DNA of 64,000 nt from contig OX457026.1 in the NCBI GenBank assembly GCA_949752745.1, forward strand, positions 25,395,561-25,459,560. The letters are read 5' to 3'. The notes under the pieces are model-generated. The model saw only the letters and a program-made list of their open reading frames with translations, was not told where the DNA came from and did no database searches. Positions 12,601 through 25,800 of this stretch are shown here, one piece after another; positions within the stretch are counted from its first letter, which is position 1; every line of letters starts with the position of its first letter. Position numbers and translations under genes: made by a program. The DNA is from Protula sp. h YS-2021 (taxonomy: Eukaryota > Annelida > Polychaeta > Sabellida > Serpulidae).

Positions 12601-15600
12601 CGAAATGTTCAGAGTAAGAAGGAAAGACCTTCTTGTAGGTTGTTACTTTCGTGGCTTGTTGTTGTTGTTACTGTTCCCATTACGGCCCTTGGAGAAGTTA
12701 CTCTTGTGCTTGCCCTTGTTCTTAAACTTGGGAGAAGCATTCCTACAACAGAAACACTCAGCCTGTAATGGTCGTTTCTGAAGCCACGAACGGTCCTAAT
12801 GAATATAAGCCAGACAATTCATCTTGAGAAAAATCTTTCAGATAGTATTTAACAAACGAGTTGGGGGAAACCCAACAACCTGTTTTTAATATATCCGAAA
12901 GGGACACGTTGCGTACCGCCCTGAGGGAATTGGCTACTTGCCTTACCTGATGGGCTTTGATGTTTGATTCCCCTAACGGGTTAGGGTCGATTTGTGCATC
13001 GTCATAGGCTGCCAAAATGATCCTCTTAATATAATTTGAGATCGACTGTTTCGAAAGATCTTTGTTAAATTTCGGCATAAACGAAATGATGAGAGCCTTC
13101 TGATTTTCTGATCGGTAGGCCTCTGACATTTCCAAATACTGTTGCAGCGCTTTGATGGGACACAAAGAGACCAGACCGTCTGAGTCGGGGTCATCTGGTA
13201 GGGATGGGAGAGTAATGTGATCGAACGTTCCCATCCCTTGGGTCATGATGTGGGTTTTTCCCATGAATCCTGCTCTAGGGACTAGGGTGACCTTCTCCCA
13301 TGTACCCTTATCTTTATTTACCTTTCTGTCTAGGGCATGGATTTCGCCTCTTCTTTTGCCCGAAGCTAAGGCCAATAAAAACGTGAATCTTAATGTTGCG
13401 TTTTTTGCTGAAATCACGTCCTTACTAAATATATCTGGGCGCTGAAGATACTGTAAGACTAATGATAAATCCCACTGCGCTATGTTGGATGGGCAGGGTG
13501 GGGAGTTTACTTTAAAATGTCTTACTAGCTGTGATAGGGAAGTATCTTCGCCCGGGTCGTAGCCTGTAGACGCTTTGAGTCTTGACCCTATAGCGGCCCT
13601 ATAGCCCTCGATGGAACTTACCTTTAATTTCACCTCCGTGAAAAGGTGATCGAGGAAATCCGCTACCACTGCTGGGCTAGCCTGAAACGGATCTAGCTTA
13701 GAAGTGCTACACCAAGCGGCAAATTTATTCCACTGCGACCTGTAAACTTTGGCCGTTGAACCCTTGTGACTGTTTACTATTTTCTCTCTCACCTGCTTAG
13801 AAAAACCCTTGTTTTTCAGAAAGGACTGGTCAGACACCATAGGTGGAGGTTCAGTAAGCGAGGGGAGGGGTGGAAGTGATGCCAATGGGGTTGTGATAGC
13901 AACTCGTTGTGGCATGGGATCGGTATCGACCTTACTACCTTGCAATGGAGTAGGAGGGCGAACCATGGGGCTTCCGGTGTCCATGGGGCAATGAGTAATA
14001 GGAACGGTGGTTTCAACTCGATTACTCTCTGCAGGACTTGCCCTAAGATTGCTTGTGGGGGAAAGGCATACAGTACCTCGTCCCGTGGCCACTGACAATT
14101 GAGAGCGTCTACTGCCCAAGCTGCTGGGTCCGGGCAAGGAGACACGTACCGGGGAAGTTGGGTGGTCATCGCGTTTGCAAACAGATCCAGAGTCGGGGCA
14201 CCCCATGGGGATTGGTGTGTCACCCACTGAAAGGACCGAGGGGATAGGCACCACTCGGTGTTGATAACTTGACCCTGTCTGGAGGCTAAGTCCGCTAGGA
14301 CGTTTAATTTCCCGGCCAGGTGACGGGCGGAAACGGTCACCTGTTCCTCCCTGGCCTTTGAAAGAATTTGGAATGCAAGTTTGGACAGGGATCGTGATTT
14401 GGTGCCCCCCTGCTTGTTGAGGTAAGCTATGGCTGTGGAGTTGTCTAACCGAAAAAGGACTGCCTTGTTTCTGAGTTGGTTGGTCAGCTTGATTAGGGCA
14501 ATCCAGACCACCCGAAGCTCCAGCCAGTTTATGTGGTAGGACTGAAGCGAGGGTGGCCATTTGCCCTTCCATACCTGACCATTCCAATAAATTCCCCACC
14601 CCGCATGGGACGCATCGGTCTGAATCTCTATCTCCGGGGTGGGGGGCTGAAATGGCATTCCTTCGGACATAATTAGAACATCGCACCACCACTGTAGGGC
14701 TTGTAGGGTTACCTGTGACACTTGCATCCTCGCTGCGGGTGAACGACCCTGATGCAACGCCCATCTTACCTGGCTTTGAAATGGCCTGTAATGGAGACGG
14801 CCCAGGGGGACTGTCTTCTCTGTTGCCACTAACAGGCCGAGGAGCGATTCCATGGCCTGTAATCTCACCTTCTTTCCTGGGGAAATACCTTTTATGGCAT
14901 CTGCAATTCTCTGGCGGCGTTCTGGCGTAGGGAACGCCTTTGCTATTGCCAGATCCCAAAACTCCCCTAGAAAGGTAATGGACTGTTTGGGGGTTAGTTC
15001 GGACTTGGCTAGATTTACTACTAGACCTACCTCTAGTGCCTTGCGAACTAAAGACATTGTATGATTCTCGGTTACCTGCCTGTCTTGGTTCGCCAGAAAC
15101 CAGTCGTCCAGATACTGAAAGACTAACATCCCTTCTAGCCGTGCCCATGTTTTCAGTACCTTCATGACCTTGGAGAAAACGTACGGGGCCGTAGCCAGAC
15201 CGAAGGGAAGTGCCAGAAACCAAAATCGTCTTTTCCCTACTTGAAAGGCTAGAAATTTTCTTGCCGAGCGATGGAGAGGAATATGGAGGTAAGCATCGGA
15301 GAGATCTATGGAGGTACCCCACATCCCTTCCCGTAATGACCCTTTTATCACCTGGGCCGTGTCCATCTGAAAGGTGATCACTCGGAGAAAACCGTTTATG
15401 GGGGAAAGGTCGATTACCAGCCTCCACCCTCCGGATTTCTTGGGAACCAGAAAAACTCTGCTGAAAAAACCCATTTGATTTTCTGGCATTTCCTCTATCG
15501 CCTGTTTTTGAGACAAGCTCAGTAGCATTTCTTGGAGAGCTCGGTCTTTTTCTGACCCCTTGGCGTAAGAGGTGACTAGTTGTCTTGGCGCATGGGCGGT

Positions 15601-18600
15601 TAGGGGAATAGGGCACCTGAGCCCGTTCCGGTCTCGTTTGAAAGGTAGGGAGTAACCTCTCTTTAACCAACGTACTACCCTTCGAGACGCCCCCATTTCT
15701 GCCCATTGCTGCCAAAACTTTCCTAGTCTTCCTCCTACGGGCAAGGAGGCGTTTAAGGAAAGTAAATTTTCCAAGTCTCTTAAGTTTGCTAAAGTATCGC
15801 CAGGAGATAAGGGAATCTCGTGACGGTACTTTGGTTGGCTGCTACCTGAACGACTGTGGAGCCGGACCCTCTGTCTTGCTGCCGGGGCTGGGTTTCGGTT
15901 TCTTGACAGGGGGCTGTTGTGGCTGCGCACTCGGCTTAGACGGTGCTGGAGAGGACTGTTGTGGTCTCTTCCTCTTCAGTGGACGTTTGAAGGAGGAGCG
16001 AGACATCCTGGACATCAGGGCATAATCTTGCGAAAGCGAACGACTTTCCTGGTTCACCCTCTCTATCTCGGCGGGAGGAAATAGTTCTCGTTCCTCCAGG
16101 ATAGGGGCATGACGCAGGTCCCGCAAACCTTTGACACTAGACCAGCAGTGCTGGAGAAAGGCATCTCGACGTAAGTAGACCATTGAAGTCATCAAAAAAG
16201 TGGAAAGTTTGACCACGTCTCGGGTAGCTAAGGCCAGGCATTCCATCAATTTAGCAGACACGGGATCACTAAGGCGAAGTTCTTCCCAACGCGACTTTAG
16301 TGCTTTAAGTGCATGATCTTGAAAAGACATAATGTTCAGGATGTGGCGAGAAGACGCCTCGATGGTCTTTGCGTCTTTCTCCACTAATGGAATGTCTGAG
16401 TCACTACGCACTGTGGGCATCCAGACTGTACGCTTCACGGGCTGCTCCAGTGCCTCTAGGGGAATTTTTTCATCCGCTGACCGATATGGTCCTGGTCGTA
16501 CTGAGCAATGTTTAGATAAATGGAAACGCGACAACGTGCGACCCTCACCGGCGTCCATCTTCTTGAACTCTTTCGCGCGGACCGTGACAGCATGAGCAAT
16601 GCCCTCACTGGTGGCTAGTGCGATAAACGAGTCCTGTTGTGGTGGAGCTGCCTGAGATGTCATCCGAATGGGCGGATCCTCCTTATCTAAATTTGGGGAG
16701 CCACAGGAGACCTCTGCTAAGCGGGCTATCTCTTGAATGGCATCCCTGAACGGCACGTCTTCTGGTGCAATCGTAGAAGCAGAACTCGAGGGGGCCGCGT
16801 CCTCGACCGATGGGGCAAGATCTGGTGGAGAGGGAGTACGGATGGGCCGTCTGCCCGCTGCCGCTGGATCTCTCCAAAGTCGATGCCCTTGGCCGGGAGA
16901 ACGCACCTGCTCCACTGCCCGTAACGGTAAATGACAACGGGAATGTACTGACGTACCCTCGGATTCTTCTTCCCCGTCTTCCACCTCCGACTCCTGTTCA
17001 TCAGATGCTGCTTCTGGGAGTTGGGATTGTGAAAAATGTGACATGTGGGGTTCCCCTACTGGGGTGTAAATTTCTTTCTCCCTGTTGCTTGGGACTGCTG
17101 CTAGGGGAGAATTTTCCATCGGCCCGATTTCCTCATCATCTTCCAGCAATGCGGAGACTTGGCCCGAAAGGGGCACGCCCACGGAATCCTCCTCGCTGAT
17201 GGTGACCGTTTCGGGAATATCCACGTTAGAGTCCAGCGGGAGGTGAGGTACAGGCGAGCCCGATATCGCTGCCACTGACTGAATTTCCGGAGGAGGACGA
17301 GAAACCGTAGCTGATGGTTTAGGCTTTTGCCTTTGACTAAGCAGACTCTCCTGCTTCTGAACTTGACTCTGTAAATCCAAAAGTTGTTTTTGCAGTTGCG
17401 ATTGCATAGACAAAAACGCTGAAAATTCACTCGGGAGACGCTGCAGCTGAGGAGGGGGGGATAAGTCCTCTCGCGGGGGAATGCCTAACTGGCCTGTAAC
17501 CGCCGAAAGTACTGTTCCCGTATCCTTATGCGTTAAAGTCACTTGTTCCTCAGACGGGGACTTAAACGCCCCTCCTGGACTGCCACTGGGTTTCACTCTA
17601 GGAGGTGAGGCCCATGCCTCGCGGAGACGATCCCGTTCTTGCCCTTCCGGGATGTCCAATTCTGCTACAGTCTCAGAAAATGCACGTCCTTTACTCTTGG
17701 ACTTTTTATGTCTCTTAACTGGCGTAGCGGATTCCGATTCTGCACCAGTGTCTACGTGTACGGGGGTGGAGACCTGGCCCAGAATAACGGAGCTAGCCTT
17801 CTTCATGGTATCACGAATAAATTCACGAGTAACAAACGAAGCTGACGAAAGGAATTTGCGCTTATCCCTCCTGCGCTCGTTCTTGGTCCTATTCCGTAAT
17901 AGGACTTTCCAATCCTCTGGAGAAAGATGTAGACACTCGCCACACTGGCTGTCTGGCTCACACAGAGGTATTCCACTATTCCGTCTACAGCGGTCGCAGA
18001 TGGAGTGGGGGTTACACGCGGTTGGAGGATGGATACACTGAGGCAGTAACGGTGGAGAATGTAGACTGGCCTCTGTCATATCTGAAATGCAAGCAGAGAA
18101 AAACAACGGTGAGAATATGTAGTATAAAACAACGCACAAAACTACATTTCTCCGTGCTTTGCTTCAACTGCAAGCTTTAACCTTCCAAGCTGTGTTTACA
18201 ATTGCTTAAACACCGCAATAACTCGCTGGGTCTAAGGAAAGACGAAAAGAGATGCTTCCCGGAACGATAACGTTCCCGGGCCGTAACGGGCTGGACCGTA
18301 ATGGCACCACCCGTGTCGGACATGGATCTCTCTTGCCTCAGATGCACCTGGGACCATCGGACCGTAACGGGTTTTGTGAATCCCGTTGGACCAGAATGGT
18401 CTTCTCGCACCCGTGACCGTAAGACCACAAAGGGAAAACGGTCCTGGCAAAGAAAATGACCCTCAGACGTCACAGAAAACGTCTCTTTTCGTCGGAGAAC
18501 GCTGTCAGACTTGCAGAACCTGCTCTACAAAGACTGAGAAGCGACCCATGGAGTAAAGCTTAAGCAAAAACTGGCCATTTCCGCGATGACACAGCTGGCT

Positions 18601-21600
18601 GGTAAAGCTTGGAGTCTGATCAGGTCCAGCAGCCTGAAAAGATCCTACTCCTAGACGAACTGAGGTGGAACTGGTAAGTTCCTCGATCTGAATGAAAGTG
18701 GAGAAAGAGGCGCACTTCTCGGGACTAGGAAAGTGTCTCCGTGATCGTGCAAACTCAACCTAATCAGACCGAAGAGTAAGATGGCGAATAAACACACTTC
18801 GGCTCCATAAATTTATCCCAACGCACAATAATAGATAAAACAATCCATTAGGCAGTGAATTAAGTAAAAAATGAAGCAATTCGCACCTTAAACCAGTTCC
18901 CTTGCTGCAAAAAACCGGCAGCACACAGAATGGCGTGTTGTAACGACGCCACGCAAAAAGGGAATGTCGTTTATACGAGACTAGCAGACGACGTCTCGGG
19001 CATTCTGATTGGCCATAGGATGGATGGAAGGGTTAGAGTATCTTGAACAGTACCTCAAAAAGTTCTTTTTTATATTGCGTGGTAAATATTACTGGAAGGG
19101 AACCCATTAAAAGTGGAGATAAGCGAATTCAAAGCTTTTGCGAAGTAAAAGAAACTTTTACGAGAAAGGTTTTTAGTGAACTTGCACTAAAGGAACCCGT
19201 CGGTCTCCCCCACCCTCCTCCCACCCCTTACGTTATAAGACCCCTGAGAGCTTCAATACCAATAGAATTAAACGCTTTTGTGCCACATTTTAAACGTTTT
19301 TCAAACGCTGGAGTGCTGTTTCAAAAGGGTGTAATTCAACGATTTTAAAGACACGAATGGGTTCATGTTCACACTCCTGTTACGTTTCACAAAGCTTGTA
19401 TGATTTCTAAGGAGAATTTTTGACAAACTTGAACGACTGCAAAATAAGGATAGGGTATTGCAAACGCCGTGTGATGTTAAGTGGCTTTGGGGGGGGGGGG
19501 GGGAGGGGGAAGCACAAAAACTTGTAATTATGGTGCTATAAGAAGTTATCATACAGCAGGAAATATCATGGGGAAAATTGTAAACAATAAATTGAATGCG
19601 GGAACTTTTTAAAATAAGAGTGAATTGTTTGTCACTCATGTTCAGGTTTTCAGACTTTCAGGCTATTGTTCGAGCGTTCTTTTTCGAAGAAAACATTTTT
19701 ACAAGTTTTTTTTCATAGTTTCACGTGCGGTGCAAAATCAGTGTCGCTCGAAATTAAATTGTGAAATTCAGGCACCTTTTTCTGTGACTTCATGTATGTA
19801 AGAATTCACAGTGTTGATAATTGAAATTGCCATTTTGCCTTAAAAAGTATTAATCGATTTCATGATTTCATGTATTTATTTCTGTAAAAAAATCATATAG
19901 CAATGTTTATTTCAGGCTATCTAGCGCTGTTGCCATGAAAACAAGATTGCATCGTTGAAAAGGACGTCATAATGTATTGATTGCATGTCATTGCATTGGA
20001 TTTTCTCTTAATGATTTGTTTCCCTGTTAAATTGAAACGTACTTAGCACCATAAAAATTTCTTGCATCAGCTACAACTTGTGAAATTGTAATGTATAATT
20101 GTTTACTGCATGTAAATTATGGATATCCATGGAAAAGTATTGCAAAGGCCGCACTGTTGAAAATTTGAATTTCACACGGATCGAATCTATGATTTACATG
20201 TGTAAGAGTGATTTGAAAAGTGGGACAAGTGTTTATAATATGTAGTAAGCAAATATAAGGAATAGCCGTATATATTTTTTACAGTTTCTTAGCGGGCAAT
20301 GAATACGCTTCAAAGTATTGCGTAGAGGTGAGCGATATTTGGTGATTTTTCAGCCCGCTGGACACCACACACACCAGCTTTTCAATTAACTTTCAAAAGC
20401 AGCAAACGTGCACTCTATTTGTACGTCACACAGATGCAACGACCAAACCAGTCACAATTAGTCGGCAGTGTATAAGTGTAAACACTGAACCTTTATTTTC
20501 CAAAAAACAAGAAGTTCTGGATTGCTGAAGGGAAAGGGCGATATGAGGGAATATTTGTTAAAATAGTTGTTGCACCTGTATGACTCATCGTCAAGCGGTG
20601 ATATTAATAAACACGGATTACCTAGTGCAGTACAATTTGCATGTGTTATACACTAACTACTGTTTACTGTCCCTAATCATCGTGATTCGCTCATGTTTAA
20701 ACGACTTGCTTGTTTTTTGCCAATTTCTTTCTAGGGGTATGAATGTTCCCTTTTAAAAATAACGGCCAAGCAGCCGAAACACCAACACTTGCCAAACTGC
20801 GTAAGTAATGAACGCATGAGCTGCCGCGCACGACACCACGTGATCACAGCACGTGATCCGACCATGACCACGTGACAGCACGCCGTCAGTCACACGGTTA
20901 CACGATACTTACAGAGCAGCAACTAGAGCTTCATTGTTTTGTTTTAATGTCTCACACGTTTGTTTTTTTTCTTTCTTCTCACCGCATCGTGTTGTCATTT
21001 TACACTCCGTCGTCGTTATGGTAACACGCCAAGTGACGTCATAGCGACAGTTTATACGTTATTTGTACGTTATCACCTATATTGGTCCTGCTACCTCTTT
21101 CAGGGCTATGAAGGATCACTTTTAAAAGTCACAGGCAAAAACGGCAAAAGCACGTCAGTAAGTATCCCACATTGCACTTCGCGCGCACCTGCGACCACTA
21201 ACCCAGAACGCTATTTTTTATAGCGAACAAGAATATGTATCATAAAAGCTTTATTATTACTATAAAAATGTTATGTGGTGGGCCAAGGGGGTGGAGTAAT
21301 ATAAAGTAAAGAGAAGAACAGTGAAGTTATCCGTCAGAGTATACGTTTACTTGAGGCCTCTAAATTTATTTTGTCAATAAGTCTTCATTCAAGAGAGCTC
21401 TGTTTATTACTGAACAATGTCCTCGTTACAGATAGTTTATTGTGCCGTAATCGTCAGGTATTATCACAATGCTCTCATGCCTCACAGCTTGTCACCAAAT
21501 ATTAACACGTGCGAATGTTGTCCCTTGCCACCTTTCAAGTAAAATAAAATAAAACCCACTTCTTTTTTCGCCGGTGCTCGCAATAATAACAGTGTTTGTA

Positions 21601-22836
21601 CATACTGAGCTTATTGTTTTAATAAGATTTTATTTTTGTGAACTCCTTATTAACAACATGGATTAAACACACACGTACACACCTGTCTGTGTAATTTTGG
21701 AGGAGTTGATTTTGAACTCGCTAGAACACAAAAACATAAATTCAGCAGTAAAGAAACTCGATCAAACGATTGTTTCTTTCCGACCTGAAGGAATTGTATG
21801 TCACTGGTTATGTTGCAGTTTGCGTGGATTTCTCTAGTAAGTTTCTGTTCCACCGTGCATCATGCATAGGTTATACAGTACATTGAAAAACACTGAAAGT
21901 GAAGTCTTTCTATGAATCATTTGATCGAGTCTTTACTAATAGTATGATTAGCAGGCTATGACAGAGATCCAGTTAATAATGTATGAGGCACACTTTTGAG
22001 TTTAAAAAAGAAAGAAAAGAGAGGCACTAGACGGATAATTTTAGAGTTTTAACAGGGCTAGCGTACCGCACTGGTTGTTATTTTATGACAGTTATTGACA
22101 TTGTCGACACCGCGTAGAAAAAGGCTTGTTGGACGTGAATGGATCGCGACTAGTGTATGACACCGAAATAGCTTGTTCTCCGTTTTCAGTTTAATTATTA
22201 ACATTTCTTTTGTTTTGAACTACTTCCAAAAGTTAAGTTAGGAATTCATTATTGTCATAAAAATATACTTTTGAAACTTTTTTTTCTAAAAGTACACGCT
22301 AGCATTTAATTATTGAAATATTTGTGCAGTACTACAAGCTAGTTATGTATATATAGTAAGATAATGACAGAATCGGCTAAAGATACCTTTTAAATTCATT
22401 TCAACCAGTTTTTATTTCTTATCGTTTAGTATGATATTTATATTTTGTTCTGTTGGTAGGATGTTTTTAGAATGAGCAAAGGCAAAAAGGGAAAAGATCT
22501 CTTTTGTATATTAACTGAAAGGTGGGCTGGCAATTTTTACGCCTACTAAATCAAATCGATTAATAACAGTGATCAAATTCACGGCTTTAAAACACGATCA
22601 CACGGTACATTGCTTGTGGAAAGTTCTATTTATAGCATCGCGTTCCTCGGTTAATGGTCGTATGTGCGTGCGATTTCACTTCAGTTTATACTTGATCTGT
22701 TAATTTATAAGTTTGACTTTTTAAAAGAAACTATATGAGAAATTAAATGAGCAAGTTCATTGTCACAAGTTGCACGTAACTGTTTTATCTTCGTTTGTGA
22801 ATGAACAAAACTTCTGGAGGAAAATGCAAAAATAAC

Positions 22837-22888
<52 letters not shown>

Positions 22889-25800
22889 ACGCGTTTATTG
22901 ACACCAACGCATGTTAAACTTGTGTTTACTTTGCAATGGCATTTGTTTTAATTTCCAAGACAACGGCTTGAAAGGATCCGTAACAGCATTGTGCTTTTTT
23001 TTTTTTTTTTTGGAATGTTAAGAGGGTTTATTGAACTTTTTGTTTTGGGTTTTTTCGTTTGCCTGCAATTTCAAGTCCGTAATACGCGTCCATGTTACCC
23101 CTTCCCCCCTTCCCATGAAGGTAACAGTAAATTCTGTCTTATCCCCACATGAGAAGTTAAGCGTCAGTGGATGAGTTCAAACAAACAAACAAACAAACAA
23201 ACAAACAAAAAACGAACGAACAGACAATGCAGGGGTTTTTTGCCCATTTCACTTCTTATAAGAAAAAAAATGTAAAAAAAAATGAAATACGTTCTGGCGT
23301 TTTTAAGTGCTAAAAGTTAAAATGGAGCAGTTTTATTGGTCATGAATATGTAGCGTTGGGCTTAATTCACCCAATTTATTCTTCTCGCTGCAGTTACGCA
23401 GAAAAGGGGAACGTTTGCCTTGAATTCTTATAACTTGGTCATTAGATCATTGAAAGTGTCAGTGCGGAAGGATTTCAAGGCAACGTTTGAAAGCAAGGCG
23501 AAAATGCAGTAAATAAGGGCGGCCGACTTTTTTTTTCTTAATTTCCTCATGCAACATTGACCAACCATACACAGCCCTCAGAAATGGAGAAAGAGAAATA
23601 TTGAGGACTTTTCGGCATGTTACCAGTAATGTTGTAGCTTGGCAGGTGCCGTTTGTGCACTTATTTTTTTATTACAATTATCGCAAGGCTATAAATTCCG
23701 TATGTTATTTGACCGTTTACAAATATAGGGTATTTTATTGTTTATGGCTGAATAGTTTTAAATGTGTGCTTATAAAACTTGTCATGTACCATATTCATTG
23801 CGCTCAGGGGACGCACGAAAATGTTCCTTTTTAGGAAATACAAGTATAGGATGTATAAATCGCAGAACCCAAACAGAATCCAATGTATATATCATTCATT
23901 GTGCCATTCACGTATTAAAAATAGGTAGGGCTCAAGTTCCAGTGCTGCTGGCATCACGTAAAGCCTTAGTCTTGTATCAAATATCAAATACCATGCTATA
24001 AAATACCGCCCGAAAAGGACGTGTCTAAAACTGGACGGCGGCTGTGTTCCTAGCATGACATATTCGTGTGCTGTCATCGTGGGTCTGCATTCTTGAACTG
24101 GGAAAGAAATGGCAACCCTCCACCATCCTCCATCTCCGCCATATGGCCCGTCCAAAATGCCCTGTAAGTCCTGAAGTCATGCAATGAAACGCGAGCTTAG
24201 TCACGTGAAGTGTATGCATCGGAACATGTCGTATTTACTGTGTCTTTGATTCGTCTGTTGCCATGTTTAGCCGGTGGGCTTCGTCACGTTCAGCGACCGG
24301 GAATCGGCGGAAGTGGCCAAGCAAGATCTGCAGGTAATTCCATGACGTCATGAAGACATCTGTTCTTTTTGTCAAAGAATTTCCCAGCCAAATTCAGCGC
24401 CTTAAGTTGCTCATCTGAGGTATCGTGAAGAAAAACTTTGTGCTTGCTTTGTTTTGTAGTACATTTATATGAGAATGAAACAAAATTATGTTTTAATGAT
24501 GCATCTAGTTCTTTGCATTTCAAATTGTGCCTCGGCCTTCTGATAAATGATCCCGCTACCCGTACACAGTGTGTGTATTAGGGAAGGCCTGCCGATGACT
24601 TTATATGCATGAACTTGTCTTTTAAACATCCACACTTTCCCGTTCAAAATAATGGTAAGCTAACTCTTCAGTCACGTTTTTTTTTTTTTCGTGGCACGTT
24701 ATTTTAACGTCACGCTGTTTTCACGCGTTTGCTTCGTCAAGTCACGAATAACACTTTCACCATTTTATTTATTTATTTACTTATTTTTTTGCGATGTAGC
24801 CCAATGCATTGTGAAGCGCCTGGAAAATAAAAAAAAAATTGGGATTCCCAACCAGATAGCCGAATCTGAAGCTTCAAAGTAGCACGGTGTTCACTTGCTC
24901 TTAAATAGTCAAGCCTACTGGCCCCTCCCTCCCGCCTGACCAGATCTGTCAGTCACGTTGACGTCATTGCTTGGTCTCACTGCTATGTAATCGACACCAT
25001 AAAGCTGACGCCGCATGCGGAATCCTCAAAATTCACAATGTGTACACTGCAGCCACTTTCATTTGCTATTGCCCGAATGATGTTTTAGATATCAAGGTCA
25101 CCATTTCTGTTATACACCACTCATATTTAAGTCTAAAATAAAAAAAAAGATATAAAAGGCAAGGTGATTTAATGAAAGTCATTTTAAAATTGCGGTGATA
25201 CAGTGAGCATTTCTTCGCTTTCATTGCGCGAAAGAAAACACTTTGGGGGCAAAGGCACGTAATTGAAAAAAAAATAGGGCCAAATCCCAACAAACATTCC
25301 TATGAACTTGTATATATTTTCTGATATGTTAAAATTTCAATTTTCGCTTTTACCACTTTACAGCAGGGAATTCGCTTCGACCCAGATTTACCTCAGACAC
25401 TGCGCCTGGAGTTTGCCAAGAGCAACACGAAGGTGACTAAGCCCAAGCAACAGAGCCCTCAGCCCGCGGCGGCCCCCACGCTCCTCCACCCACTCACAGG
25501 GCGTAAGTTATACTTTTCAGTCGTCCCTACATTCAACGCAAGACTGAATACACAAAGAATACTCTGAAAAAAAATCAGATTTAACGTCAAGCACTTCACC
25601 CCAAAGGCCTACTGTTTTGTCTCGGGCAGGGAGTTATTTTTGGACCTCTATAGAACGAGTATTTGTGTGATTTTTTAACAGTCATTAGAATAACGGGAGT
25701 GCATCTGCAATGTCCACCTAAGCATTCAGATTTGTTATCAGAACGGGGTAAAGAAAAAATACAATAATTTTTTTTTTGAGACTCCAGGAGGTTCATGTGC

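Larger units (their letters stand above)
11184..19150 (-). mobile_element. complete DIRS-type tyrosine-recombinase retrotransposon
   Basis: A 7,967-bp element with all ORFs on the minus strand: ORF1 (Gag-like), ORF2 (RT/RNase H) and ORF3 (tyrosine recombinase), each overlapping the next. The termini are inverted, not direct, repeats (11240-11404 and 18955-19119), and an internal complementary region (11471-11584) lies downstream of ORF3. Its two halves are the reverse complements of the two outer termini and overlap by TTT, which is the diagnostic DIRS layout. DIRS elements integrate through the recombinase without target-site duplication, and none is seen. All three ORFs are uninterrupted and I read the ITRs as identical, so the copy is young or conserved. 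It sits antisense in an RBPMS-like intron. Confidence 0.95.
21158..24270 (+). other. intron of RBPMS-like gene
   Basis: Non-coding. It contains a (GA)n run at 22839-22888, an (AAAC)n run at 23178-23210 and poly-T tracts (22998-23012, 23528). No additional exon is recognised. Confidence 0.7.

Noticed and set aside
13841..15715. Very long open frame (985 codons) upstream of the recombinase in its frame
   Set aside because: It overlaps the RT/RNase H ORF in another frame on the same strand; the translated part is Ser/Arg/Gly-rich without domain motifs. Only the part from about 13840 down to 12758 is recombinase.
16683..17430. Several open frames on both strands within DIRS ORF1
   Set aside because: Shadows of ORF1; composition follows the overlapping frame and no motif is present.
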